Assembly (NCBI RefSeq): GCF_023502235.1
Contig: NZ_JAMFLY010000002.1
Coordinates: 186,001-250,000, forward strand
Direction: 5' to 3'
Source of the DNA: Flagellimonas myxillae
Lineage (GTDB): Bacteria; Bacteroidota; Bacteroidia; Flavobacteriales; Flavobacteriaceae
Length of the DNA stretch: 64,000 nt
Positions 35,233 through 44,072 of the stretch are shown here, piece after piece (within the stretch, counting starts at the first letter, position 1; every line of letters begins with the position of its first letter). Below the pieces are notes generated by a model that was given only the letters and a program-made list of their open reading frames with translations, was not told the DNA's origin and searched no databases. The translations under genes were made by a program, and so were the position numbers.

Positions 35233-35892
35233 TCAATCGAACGCCTCGCTCAAAAAGTCGTTCAGAGGTTTGATGGCTTCAAAATGGGATAGGATTTCGT
35301 CTTTCAATTTGGGACTGCCATAAAAAGGTTCCAATGGAATTTCGGCCATGGCAAAAAATTGCTTGTTGTAAATCAAGTCTGTTTGATCTGCAACCGATAG
35401 TAGACTTTTATCCAAACGCTTGGATTTTTCCCCTTTCAATTTGCCAAAACTTTGTACAAAGGGTGTTGTACCCACTATTTCATTAAGTCTTTTGGGCTGG
35501 TCTGCAATATGTGCCCTAAGCGTATTGAGTTCAGGAGGTCTTAGCATAAAAAGTCCTCCTCCCACATGAATATTTTCAGTGTCAATGCCTAAGTAGTATC
35601 CGGGCAAAATAGACTTTTTGCCATTTGGTGAAAAACCGGCTTTCAGCATAAGGTTATAAGGCGATTTGTCCTTGGAGAACCGCACATCCCTATTGATTCG
35701 GAACAGTGCTTTTTTGGGGTCAGGTAAAATTCGGTGGTCCCATTCCGTCAAAACGGGAATCAAAGTTTCCAACAATTCCACAAAGGGAATTTTAACATCG
35801 GCTTCGTACCGTTTCTTATTGGCGTGAAACCATGCTTTGTTGTTGTTCTTCGTCAATTCCTGGAAGAAGGATGCGTAGGCCTTTGTGATCAT
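35233..35892 (-). CDS. DUF2461 family protein
   Basis: 219 residues. FFQELTKNNNKAWFHANKKR and a central RDVRFSKDKSPYN with GYYLGIDTENIHVGGGL are the blocks of the DUF2461 family. Cytoplasmic; no known activity. Third gene of the cassette, 11 nt after the monooxygenase-like gene. Confidence 0.88.
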   Translation of the reverse strand: MITKAYASFFQELTKNNNKAWFHANKKRYEADVKIPFVELLETLIPVLTEWDHRILPDPKKALFRINRDVRFSKDKSPYNLMLKAGFSPNGKKSILPGYYLGIDTENIHVGGGLFMLRPPELNTLRAHIADQPKRLNEIVGTTPFVQSFGKLKGEKSKRLDKSLLSVADQTDLIYNKQFFAMAEIPLEPFYGSPKLKDEILSHFEAIKPLNDFLSEAFD

Positions 35893-35903
35893 GTCAATTG
35901 TTC

Positions 35904-36194
35904 TTATTGAATCTCATTTTGGGAAATGGGCACTGGCATTTTTTCGCATAGCGGATACAGCACATGAGTAAATTCACGGCAGTAAGTGCTCTTTTTGTGC
36001 AAACTTTCGGCTTGCTCATTTTCAAAAGCCATTACATGGGTAAAGCATGTGGGGTCATCAACTTGTTGATACGATTTATAAAATAAGGTGCCAGGCTCAT
36101 TTTTCCTGATTTCCGAAATAAAACGACCAACAATTTCCTTTACCGTATCCACAGCTTCAGGTTTTACTTGGTAAGGCACAAAAACATGGATCAT
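35904..36194 (-). CDS. Antibiotic biosynthesis monooxygenase-like (ABM) protein
   Basis: 96 residues. A ferredoxin-like alpha/beta barrel of the ABM family, with VPYQVKPEAVDTVKEIVGRF, GTLFYKSYQQVDDP and FTHVMAFENEQAESLHKKS. Members oxidise quinols or polyketides without cofactor, or act as small stress-linked binders. The first base follows 3 nt after the preceding gene's stop, so they are co-translated. Confidence 0.82.
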   Translation of the reverse strand: MIHVFVPYQVKPEAVDTVKEIVGRFISEIRKNEPGTLFYKSYQQVDDPTCFTHVMAFENEQAESLHKKSTYCREFTHVLYPLCEKMPVPISQNEIQ

Positions 36195-36197
36195 GGT

Positions 36198-36512
36198 TTA
36201 GACAGTTTTTATTTTTTCCAAAGCGATACCTGTCAATTCCTCCCATTTTTCGTGGTTATCAAAACCAACTTCGTACCAACCGTTCAAGGGGCCTTTGTTC
36301 TTAAAGGGGTTGAATTCTGCCCATTCAACCTTTAGCTGTTCTAAAGGATATGACCTTCCAAGTTTGAAGACCATTTTATCTTGCTTCGAAAAGAAAGCAA
36401 ACACCTTCCTTTTATAATGAATGGCCGGGGAGTGCATCATTTTACCTTCGGTAACATCGGCTTCTTCCAAGCAAAATTTATTCCGGATTCCTAAAAATGT
36501 TTCGAACTCCAT
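36198..36512 (-). CDS. Small protein, possibly MmcQ/YjbR-like fold
   Basis: 104 residues, not firmly recognised. A central strand pattern (RKVFAFFSKQDKMVFKLGR) and a C-terminal FDNHEKWEELTGIALEKI resemble the MmcQ/YjbR or TfoX N-terminal fold, which binds rather than catalyses. First gene of the cassette, divergent from the GlxA-type regulator across 111 nt. Confidence 0.6.
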   Translation of the reverse strand: MEFETFLGIRNKFCLEEADVTEGKMMHSPAIHYKRKVFAFFSKQDKMVFKLGRSYPLEQLKVEWAEFNPFKNKGPLNGWYEVGFDNHEKWEELTGIALEKIKTV

Positions 36513-36572
36513 ATCCCAAAGCTACAAAAGAGGAAAACGCAGGGATAAGGGCAAATATGACACTTTTAAGGG

Positions 36573-36603
36573 TTGATTGTGACAAGTATTCCGATTACAT
36601 TTA
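36573..36603 (+). promoter_or_regulatory. Promoter of the GlxA-type regulator
   Basis: TTG (36573-36575), 20 nt, TACATTTA (36596-36603): seven of eight positions of TAnnTTTG. Transcription would start near 36610, a short leader before the ATG at 36624. The opposite strand carries an isolated TAGCTTTG (36524-36517) close to the divergent start, without a matching -33. Confidence 0.5.
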
Positions 36604-36623
36604 TGGTTCAAATACAGCAAGTT

Positions 36624-37637
36624 ATGAAACACGTAAGCATTTTGGTGCCCAAGGGCAATGCCATCCTTAGCAATATTGTTGGCCCCTTTAAAGTGTTGAT
36701 GGCCGCCAATCAGTTCCTTAAAAAAGCAGGGATTCGCGAAGACGACTTTTTTGATATCCATTTGGTGGGATTGGAAAAGGATTATACCCTATACGACGGC
36801 CTGTTCAGCATACATTGCGATAGCACCATAGCAGACATCAAAAAAACCGACTTGATCATGATACCGGCCATTAGACCGGACAAATTGGAGGAAGACCTGG
36901 ACCAAAACAACGAATTTATCCCATGGATCTTAAACCAAAGAAAGATACATGGTGCAGAAGTGGCCAGTATGTGCATGGGGGCTTTCCTATTGGCGCAAAC
37001 GGGATTGGTGGACGGCAAGCAATGCTCCACGCACTGGGCCGGTATGGAAATGTTCCGGAAAATGTTCCCCAAGGTCAATTTGGTGTCCAATAAGATTGTG
37101 ACCGACGAAGATGGCATCTACACGAGCGGAGGAGCTTTTTCCTTTTTGAACCTCATGTTGCATTTGGTGGAAAAATATTGCGGGCGACCTACGGCAATCT
37201 ATCTTTCCAAATTCTTTGAGATTGATATGGACCGGGTGGACCAAAACCAGTTTGCCATTTTCCAAGGACAGAAAGACCACGAGGATGATGCCATTAAAGA
37301 GGCCCAAAAATTTATTGAGAGCAATGTTAAAAACAGAATTTCGGTAGAGGCGTTGGCCCGAAAATATGCCATAAGCAGCCGGAATTTTGTACGAAGATTT
37401 AAGAAGGCTACGCAAAATACACCTTTGGAATACATTCAACGCGTAAAGATTGAGGCGGCAAAACGCAGCCTGGAATCCACACAACAAAATGTAAACGAGG
37501 TGATGTACCAAGTGGGTTATGCAGACCAAAAAGCATTTCGTACCGTCTTTAAAAAATATGTGGGATTGTCCCCTGTTGCCTATAAATCAAAATACAATCG
37601 TGGGCAGGCCACATTTGAGCGGCCTTCGGCCTGGTAA
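36624..37637 (+). CDS. GlxA-type AraC transcriptional regulator with DJ-1/PfpI domain
   Basis: 337 residues from the ATG at 36624 (an upstream TTG in frame is the -33 box, not a start). The N-terminal DJ-1/PfpI-like domain has a nucleophile-elbow-like VASMCMGAFLLAQTG near 113 and STHWAGMEMF; the C-terminal AraC domain has IEAAKRSLESTQQNVNEVMY and VGYADQKAFRTVFKKYVGLSP, with both helix-turn-helix parts. Family members sense small molecules through the first domain. Divergent from the four-gene cassette, which it probably controls. Confidence 0.9.
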   Translation: MKHVSILVPKGNAILSNIVGPFKVLMAANQFLKKAGIREDDFFDIHLVGLEKDYTLYDGLFSIHCDSTIADIKKTDLIMIPAIRPDKLEEDLDQNNEFIPWILNQRKIHGAEVASMCMGAFLLAQTGLVDGKQCSTHWAGMEMFRKMFPKVNLVSNKIVTDEDGIYTSGGAFSFLNLMLHLVEKYCGRPTAIYLSKFFEIDMDRVDQNQFAIFQGQKDHEDDAIKEAQKFIESNVKNRISVEALARKYAISSRNFVRRFKKATQNTPLEYIQRVKIEAAKRSLESTQQNVNEVMYQVGYADQKAFRTVFKKYVGLSPVAYKSKYNRGQATFERPSAW

Positions 37638-37752
37638 AGGTCACTTTTGAAGGCCTAAATTGTGTGCACGAAAAAATTATTGCATTTTACCGATGAGCCT
37701 TATAATAATCTGGCCGATTTTCAGTTAAGGTTAGACACGATTATCGATAATT

Positions 37753-40308
37753 TTGAAGCTTCAACACCTATTTTTTAGTGCAATTGTTTTTAGTGGGTTG
37801 CTGTTTACGTCTTGTTCCACCAAAAAGGACAAGTTCATGAACCGTAACTGGCATGCGCTGAACACCAAATACAATACACTTTACAATGGCAACATTGCCT
37901 TCGAACAAGGAAGGCAAGAATTGCACGCCAATTACAGGGACGACTATTGGGAAATTTTGCCAGTGGAACGTTTGGAGGTGACCGATGAGGTAAAACTGGA
38001 TTCCGAAAACAACAATCCCAATTTTGTGATTGCCGAGGAAAAGGCCACTAAGGCCATCCAAAAGCACAGCATGGACATCAAGGATGAGGAGCGAAATCCC
38101 CAAACGGATGAAGCTTTTCTACTGTTGGGCAAGGCCCGATATTTTGATCAGCGATACATTCCGGCCCTGGAGTCCTTCAATTACATCCTTAGAAAATATG
38201 CTGAAAGTGACAAGCTGAACGAGGCTACGATTTGGAGGGAAAAGACCAACATGCGATTGGATAATCCTGAGTTGGCAATCAATAATTTGCAACGCCTTTT
38301 TCGGTTCGAAAGTTTGAAAGATCAAGAGTATGGAGATGCCAATGCGGTGCTGGCCCAGTGCTATATCAACCTTAAGGCTCCTGATACTGCCATCCAAAAA
38401 TTGAAGATTGCCCAGGCATACACCAAAAAAAATGCAGAGGGGGGAAGATATTTATTCATTATTGGGCAGCTGTACAACCAATTGGGATTTAAGGATAGTG
38501 CCAATTATGCTTTTGACAAGGTCATTGCCCTAAACCGAAAATCGCCCAGGGTCTACATGATCAATGCCCATCTCAAGAAAATTCAGAACACGGAAATCAC
38601 CGACTCAAACCGGGAAGACATGCTTGAATATCTTACTGAGTTGGAGGAGAACAGGGAGAACAGGCCATTTCTGGATAAAATATTTCGTCAAATTGCCGAG
38701 TATCACATGGCAAACCAATCGGACAGTTTAGGCCTGGTGTACTACAACAAATCGTTAAGGGCCAACACAGGGGAGCGAAAACTAAATGCACTGAACTATC
38801 GAAATCTTGCAGATTATTATTTTGACCAGGACGCCTACAAAACCGCCGGTGCTTATTATGATAGTACCCTGACCAACCTAATTGTTAACACCAAGGAGCA
38901 TAGACGCATCCAAAAGAAATTGGACAACTTGGAAGATGTTATCAAGTACGAAGATGTTGTACAATATGCAGATAGCGTGATCACGCTTTATGAAATGCCC
39001 GAAGCGGAGCGCAAAGCCTACTTTGAGGAGCTTATCGCAGAACTGAAACGCAAGGATGAGGAAGCGGCCCAAAAGGAATTGGAGCGAACCAATGCCGGTT
39101 TCGCCACTTTTGCTGAATCCAAGGGGGGAAAAGAGAACAAAGGGAAGTTTTACTTTTACAACATAACCAGCTTGGGGTATGGAAAAAACGATTTTAGAAC
39201 ACGTTGGGGAGACCGTCCATTAGAAGATGATTGGCGATGGAGCAATAAAAGTCGCAGTTTACCATCAGAAGCTTTAGGACAGAATGTCCTTGCCGACGGC
39301 CAAGCTGAAGCCCCAGTTACAGATGAGCAAAAATATTCCCTGGATTTTTATTTGAATCAAATTCCTTCGGATGTAAAGGTCATTGACAGTCTTCGATCAG
39401 AGCGAAATTTTGCCAACTATCAGTTGGGGTTGATCTACAAAGAGAAATTCAAGGAAAACTTATTGGCTGCAGGAAAATTGGAAAGGGTATTGGCATTAAA
39501 TCCTGAAGAGCGGTTGATCTTGCCCTCGAAATATAACCTGTACAAGATTTACGAGGAGACCGGGAGTTCTTTGGCAGACGGAATGAAACAGGATATTATT
39601 GTAAACCATCCCGACACACGATATGCGGAAATCCTATTGAACCCCCAAGCCGTTTTGGCGGGCAATACCGATAGCCCGGATGCCCGATATTCTGCTTTGT
39701 ACAAATTGTATCAAGAGCAGGAATACCTAAGGGTGATTACCCAGAGCCAAGAGTTCATCAACAAGTTTACGGGCGACCCCATTGTTCCCAAGTTTGAAAT
39801 GTTGAAGGCCAACGCCATTGGGCGTTTGCAGGGTTTTGAGTCGTTCAAGGAGGCCCTGAATTATGTTGCCCTTACCTATCCCAACAATCCAGAGGGGAAA
39901 AAGGCGGAAGACATGGTGGCCAATCAATTACCCAAATTGGAGGCCAAGGAATTCTCCCCGGAGACCGGCGCTTCAGGAACTGGAAATTGGAAGGTGGTCT
40001 TCCCGTTCAAAATAAAGGACAACCAAAAGGCGTTAGAACTTAAGAAGCGATTGGAGGAGTCCATCAAAGATTTGAACTACAAAAACCTGGTGTCAAAGGA
40101 CATTTATAATTTGGAAGATCAATTTGTGGTCGTGCACGGATTTAAATCCAAAGATTTTGCCCTGGGCTATGCCGAGCTATTAAAAAAGAATAGGGACTAC
40201 CGCATTCGAGATGAGAATTTTGTAGTTTTGTCCAACAACTACAAAATCATACAAGTACATAAAAATTTAGAAGCGTACAAAGCGCAAATTTTAACCCCAA
40301 AACCATAG
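37753..40308 (+). CDS. sprE: SprE/PorW type IX secretion lipoprotein
   Basis: 851 residues. A lipoprotein signal ends in LLFTSC, then KKDKFMNRNWHALNTKYNTL and AFEQGRQELHANYRDDY, the diagnostic N-terminal region of the SprE/PorW family. The body is TPR-rich. These proteins help run type IX secretion and gliding in Bacteroidota, in the periplasm or on a membrane. A TTG at 37753 is the only start before the signal. The bactofilin gene follows after 6 nt, then the ATP synthase genes; whether these share a transcript is not shown. Confidence 0.9.
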   Translation: MKLQHLFFSAIVFSGLLFTSCSTKKDKFMNRNWHALNTKYNTLYNGNIAFEQGRQELHANYRDDYWEILPVERLEVTDEVKLDSENNNPNFVIAEEKATKAIQKHSMDIKDEERNPQTDEAFLLLGKARYFDQRYIPALESFNYILRKYAESDKLNEATIWREKTNMRLDNPELAINNLQRLFRFESLKDQEYGDANAVLAQCYINLKAPDTAIQKLKIAQAYTKKNAEGGRYLFIIGQLYNQLGFKDSANYAFDKVIALNRKSPRVYMINAHLKKIQNTEITDSNREDMLEYLTELEENRENRPFLDKIFRQIAEYHMANQSDSLGLVYYNKSLRANTGERKLNALNYRNLADYYFDQDAYKTAGAYYDSTLTNLIVNTKEHRRIQKKLDNLEDVIKYEDVVQYADSVITLYEMPEAERKAYFEELIAELKRKDEEAAQKELERTNAGFATFAESKGGKENKGKFYFYNITSLGYGKNDFRTRWGDRPLEDDWRWSNKSRSLPSEALGQNVLADGQAEAPVTDEQKYSLDFYLNQIPSDVKVIDSLRSERNFANYQLGLIYKEKFKENLLAAGKLERVLALNPEERLILPSKYNLYKIYEETGSSLADGMKQDIIVNHPDTRYAEILLNPQAVLAGNTDSPDARYSALYKLYQEQEYLRVITQSQEFINKFTGDPIVPKFEMLKANAIGRLQGFESFKEALNYVALTYPNNPEGKKAEDMVANQLPKLEAKEFSPETGASGTGNWKVVFPFKIKDNQKALELKKRLEESIKDLNYKNLVSKDIYNLEDQFVVVHGFKSKDFALGYAELLKKNRDYRIRDENFVVLSNNYKIIQVHKNLEAYKAQILTPKP

Positions 40309-40314
40309 AAAACG

Positions 40315-40749
40315 ATGTTTTCAGACAACAAAAAACCTAAAACTATGAACGAGTTTGGAGGACAACCCAACAGAATTGAGAAGAACACCAAAATAAAGGG
40401 TGATATTACTTCCGAGGCCGATTTTAGAATCGATGGTAAACTCGAAGGTAACGTGAAGACCTCCGGAAAGGTTGTAATTGGAAAGGACGGCTATATTAAA
40501 GGCAAGGTGGAATGTGTAAATGCAGATATTGAAGGCAAGTTTAATGGCGAGCTTTTGGTGAACGACCTATTGTCCCTTAAATCCTCTGCAACCATTGAAG
40601 GTACTGTTCAGGTTTCGAAACTGGCCGTGGAGCCTGGCGCCACATTCAATGCCGCTTGCACCATGGGCAAGGGAGCCGCCGCACCTGCCGCAGCTTCTAC
40701 GCACAAACTGCAGTCCACTAAAGCAAATGAACCAGCAAAAGTCTCCTAA
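40315..40749 (+). CDS. Bactofilin family protein
   Basis: 144 residues. IEKNTKIKGDITSEADFRID followed by EGNVKTSGKVVIGKDGYIKG and GKFNGELLVNDLLSLKSSAT is the right-handed beta-helix pattern of the bactofilin domain (about residues 20-110), with an Ala-rich tail. Bactofilins form polymers that scaffold shape or envelope machines. A second ATG lies ten codons in. The 3' end overlaps atpZ by 23 nt. Confidence 0.92.
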   Translation: MFSDNKKPKTMNEFGGQPNRIEKNTKIKGDITSEADFRIDGKLEGNVKTSGKVVIGKDGYIKGKVECVNADIEGKFNGELLVNDLLSLKSSATIEGTVQVSKLAVEPGATFNAACTMGKGAAAPAAASTHKLQSTKANEPAKVS

Positions 40750-40960
40750 GAAAAAGCGGCCATTAAGTAATTACGCTAAATTTTCCGGCATTGCCATCCA
40801 GATGGTTGCCATAATTATTGGGGGAACGTATTTAGGGGTTTTTTTAGATGAAAAATATCCCAACAAGCACTCTATTTATACTGTTATTTGTTCTTTATTT
40901 GCGGTTATAATTTCTATATACTTTGTAGTTAAGCAAATTATAAAGATGTCTAATCGCTGA
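40727..40960 (+). CDS. atpZ: AtpZ/AtpI-type membrane protein
   Basis: 77 residues from the ATG at 40727, inside the bactofilin end. Two membrane segments (FSGIAIQMVAIIIGGTYLG and IYTVICSLFAVIISIYFV) with the central LGVFLDEKYPNK are typical of the AtpZ family, linked to the assembly of ATP synthase or ion flow near it. The longer in-frame start at 40595 would be antisense-free but within bactofilin and is not supported. Confidence 0.85.
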   Translation: MNQQKSPKKKRPLSNYAKFSGIAIQMVAIIIGGTYLGVFLDEKYPNKHSIYTVICSLFAVIISIYFVVKQIIKMSNR

Positions 40961-40965
40961 TACCC

Positions 40966-41361
40966 ATGGATGAATCTTTTAAAAAGCGCCAAGTGCTTTT
41001 TATAATACAGTTGCTTGCTGGAACCATAATTCTTTACCTGCTCCACAACTATTTATTGAATGCATTGCTTCCTGAAAAGGAATATGTAATCCCGTTGTGG
41101 AATGTTTATATGTTTCATGGAATATCGGTGTTGATCGTCTATTCCATCATTAATTTTCGATTTTCAAACGGAAAGACCCAAGTCTTTAATGCTTTCATTT
41201 TGTTGATGGTTTTAAAGATGGTTTTGGTCGTTGTATTTCTGCTTCCGTTGATCCTGTCCAATGCTCCGGACAAAATTGGGGACGCCACCAATTTTTTCAT
41301 CCCATATTTCATCTTTTTAGCATTTGAGGTTTACAGCATTAACCAGTTTTTAGCTCCTTGA
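40966..41361 (+). CDS. DUF6168 family membrane protein
   Basis: 131 residues, four membrane segments, a basic N-terminus and no catalytic motif. It resembles the flavobacterial DUF6168 family, usually found between atpZ and atpB, and may substitute for AtpI in the assembly of the F0 ring. Exact role unknown. Confidence 0.8.
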   Translation: MDESFKKRQVLFIIQLLAGTIILYLLHNYLLNALLPEKEYVIPLWNVYMFHGISVLIVYSIINFRFSNGKTQVFNAFILLMVLKMVLVVVFLLPLILSNAPDKIGDATNFFIPYFIFLAFEVYSINQFLAP

Positions 41362-41379
41362 TAATCCGTGTTATTATTG

Positions 41380-41411
41380 TTTGTCAGTTAATATAATGTA
41401 ATGTACATTTG
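41380..41411 (+). promoter_or_regulatory. Promoter of the atpBEFHAG operon
   Basis: TTTG (41380-41383), 20 nt, TACATTTG (41404-41411): both boxes match the Bacteroidota consensus exactly. Transcription should start near 41417, giving a leader of about 37 nt before the atpB ATG. It makes atpB-G an operon separate from sprE/bactofilin. Confidence 0.7.
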
Positions 41412-41453
41412 CACCGAATTTTTGAGAGCGGTGTTTTCTAAACTGACCAACGA

Positions 41454-42536
41454 ATGCGAATAGGTACATTAAGTGCAGTTTTTTTAGGGCTTTTATTGGT
41501 ATTTCCACTAGCAGGTTTTGCCAAGGACGAAGAAGCGGAAAAATCAGATAAAAAATTTGACCCCAATGCGATGATCATGCATCACGTAAAGGATGCACAC
41601 GAATTTCATATCATTGACATTAATGACAAGCCGGTTTCAATACCCCTACCTATAATCCTTTGGACCGATAACGGCCTTACCACCTTCATGTCCAGTGAGT
41701 TCCATCATGATGACAACGGTGAAGTTATCGTGGAGAAGAACGGCGGGAAGTTTGTAAAGTTTCACGAGAAAATTTATCAGTTAAACGAAGGGTCCACTAC
41801 TGTAGAATTTGACGAAAAGCACCACCCTGTCAATGCATCCAAGCCATTGGACATATCGGTCACCAGAAACGTATTTATGATGTGGGTTTCCGTATTGGTG
41901 TTAATCTTGATTTTTACCACAGCGGCAAGGGTATATAGAAGATCTGAGGACAATGTGCCAACCGGCATTGCTGGCTTTGTTGAGCCCTTGGTTGTTTTTG
42001 TTAGGGATGAGATTGCAAAACCAATGATCGGGGAGCACAAATACAAAAGGTACATGCCTTATTTGTTGACCATTTTCTTTTTCATTTGGATCAACAACAT
42101 TTTTGGTCTTATACCGATTTTGAATGGTGCCAACCTTAGTGGTAATATCGCGTTTACCTGCACCTTGGCAGTTTTCACTTTTCTGATCACAACATTTAGC
42201 GGCAACAAAAATTACTGGAAACACATTTTCTGGATGCCCGGGGTGCCCGTGCCAATGAAAATATTTTTGATGCCGATAGAATTGATAGGGATTTTTACAA
42301 AGCCAATTTCCCTAATGATTCGTTTGTTCGCCAACATTACGGCCGGGCACATTATCATTCTGGCTTTAATGTCGTTGATATTCATTTTTGAAACTGTGGC
42401 TGTTGCCCCAATCTCTGTATTGTTCTCATTGTTCATAACAGTAATTGAGATTGTGGTTACCGCTATTCAAGCATATATATTTACAATATTGTCTGCCCTC
42501 TATTTTGGAATGGCGACGGAAGAAGAACATCATTAA
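41454..42536 (+). CDS. atpB: F0F1 ATP synthase subunit a
   Basis: 360 residues. It forms the proton half-channels next to the c-ring. A likely signal peptide (1-22) is followed by a periplasmic extension of about 110 residues with nine His, as in other Bacteroidota. The channel part includes the essential Arg290 within LMIRLFANITAGHII and the last membrane segments AIQAYIFTILSALYFGM. The C-terminus ends in EEEHH. Confidence 0.95.
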   Translation: MRIGTLSAVFLGLLLVFPLAGFAKDEEAEKSDKKFDPNAMIMHHVKDAHEFHIIDINDKPVSIPLPIILWTDNGLTTFMSSEFHHDDNGEVIVEKNGGKFVKFHEKIYQLNEGSTTVEFDEKHHPVNASKPLDISVTRNVFMMWVSVLVLILIFTTAARVYRRSEDNVPTGIAGFVEPLVVFVRDEIAKPMIGEHKYKRYMPYLLTIFFFIWINNIFGLIPILNGANLSGNIAFTCTLAVFTFLITTFSGNKNYWKHIFWMPGVPVPMKIFLMPIELIGIFTKPISLMIRLFANITAGHIIILALMSLIFIFETVAVAPISVLFSLFITVIEIVVTAIQAYIFTILSALYFGMATEEEHH

Positions 42537-42773
<237 letters not shown>

Positions 42774-42868
42774 TAATAAGAAGATACAGGAGTAACGGTT
42801 GGTTGCTTCTGTATCTACCTTAAAGTATATAGATAGTACAGAGTTTGAAATTGTTAAAATACTAGGAA

Positions 42869-43363
42869 ATGGATTTAGTAAACCCAGGTTTTGGATTGGT
42901 CTTTTGGACAGCAATTACATTTTTGATCCTTTTGGGGATTTTAAGAAAGTTTGCTTGGAAGCCAATTTTAGGAGCAGTAAGCGAAAGAGAAGAGTCTATT
43001 AAAACTGCTTTGCAATCTGCTGAGGATGCCAAGAAAGAGATGCAAAACCTTCAGGCAGATAACGAGCGAATTTTGAAAGAAGCTAGAGCAGAAAGGGACG
43101 CCATGTTGAAGGAAGCTCGTGAGTTGAAAGAAGGAATTATTTCAGAGGCAAAAGAGCAAGCTAAATCTGAAGGCGATAAAATGATCAAGCAGGCTCAGGC
43201 CACGATCGAAAGCGAAAAGAAAGCTGCAGTAGCAGATATCAAGGCACAAGTGGCCAACCTTTCCATCGATATTGCCGAGAAAGTGATCAAAGAAGAACTG
43301 TCCGATAAGAAGAAGCAGGAAAAGCTTGTTCAGGACATGTTGGGTGACATAGAATTAAATTAG
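42869..43363 (+). CDS. atpF: F0F1 ATP synthase subunit b
   Basis: 164 residues. One N-terminal membrane segment (FGLVFWTAITFLILLGIL) and a long charged coiled coil (about 40-140) form the peripheral stalk that holds alpha-beta against rotation. Starts at an ATG 96 nt after atpE. Normal length. Confidence 0.95.
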   Translation: MDLVNPGFGLVFWTAITFLILLGILRKFAWKPILGAVSEREESIKTALQSAEDAKKEMQNLQADNERILKEARAERDAMLKEARELKEGIISEAKEQAKSEGDKMIKQAQATIESEKKAAVADIKAQVANLSIDIAEKVIKEELSDKKKQEKLVQDMLGDIELN

Positions 43364-43429
43364 TTTATTCGGTTATATAGTTGTTGAGGAAACTTAATAT
43401 ACCATTGACCAAGAACCAATAACGACAAA

Positions 43430-43969
43430 ATGAACGAAAGCAGGGCAGCCGTACGTTACGCAAAAGCAACCTTGGACTTCGCTATCGAAAAGAAAGCGGC
43501 AGATGCCGTTGAAAAAGATATGCGAAGCATTACTGCTACCATAAATGATAATGCCGAGCTCCAAAACCTATTGGGTAGCCCGGTAATAAAAGGGGAAGCA
43601 AAGCAGGAAGCACTGAGCAAGATTTTCAAGGGGTCTAACCAGATAACTTTGGGCTTGATCAAGACCTTGACAGGTAATAAGAGGATTGGTCTTTTGCAGG
43701 AAGTGGCCTTTAAATACATCATCTTGCACGAGCAGTTGAAGGGTGAGGATGTGGCCTATGTTACCACTGCGGTTCCATTAACGGCAGCTTTGGAAAAAGA
43801 GGTGCTGGCCCAGGTGAATAAAATCACAGGAAACAAAGTCACTATAGAAAACAAGGTAGATGAAAGCATCTTGGGTGGATTTGTGTTGCGCATCGGGGAT
43901 TTGCAATATGATGCAAGTGTTTCCAACAAATTGAACAGTTTAAAAAGAGAATTTACAAATAGTCTTTAG
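43430..43969 (+). CDS. atpH: F0F1 ATP synthase subunit delta
   Basis: 179 residues. N-terminal six-helix domain (RYAKATLDFAIEKKAADAVE) and the C-terminal block VDESILGGFVLRIGDLQYDA, the conserved OSCP/delta signature. Links the top of F1 to the b-subunit stalk. Between atpF and atpA as usual. Confidence 0.95.
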   Translation: MNESRAAVRYAKATLDFAIEKKAADAVEKDMRSITATINDNAELQNLLGSPVIKGEAKQEALSKIFKGSNQITLGLIKTLTGNKRIGLLQEVAFKYIILHEQLKGEDVAYVTTAVPLTAALEKEVLAQVNKITGNKVTIENKVDESILGGFVLRIGDLQYDASVSNKLNSLKREFTNSL

Positions 43970-44034
43970 TCCCTCGCATAGCTACGGACTATAATCGATT
44001 AACAAAATAGAAATAAAAATAAGGCGTATAGCCA

Positions 44035-44059
44035 TCTAAAGTCTATCGTCTAAAGTCTA
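44035..44059 (+). repeat. Tandem direct repeat before atpA
   Basis: TCTAAAGTCTA occurs twice (44035-44045 and 44049-44059), three bases apart, in the 103-nt gap between atpH and atpA. Followed by a partial third copy (TATCTAG). Nothing else stands out in the gap. Confidence 0.6.
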
Positions 44060-44072
44060 ATATCTAGTCAAA

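Noticed and set aside
37610..37640. GGCC-TTC-GGCC hairpin at the end of the GlxA-type gene
   Set aside because: It falls mainly within the last codons and has no T-run, so it is not called a terminator.
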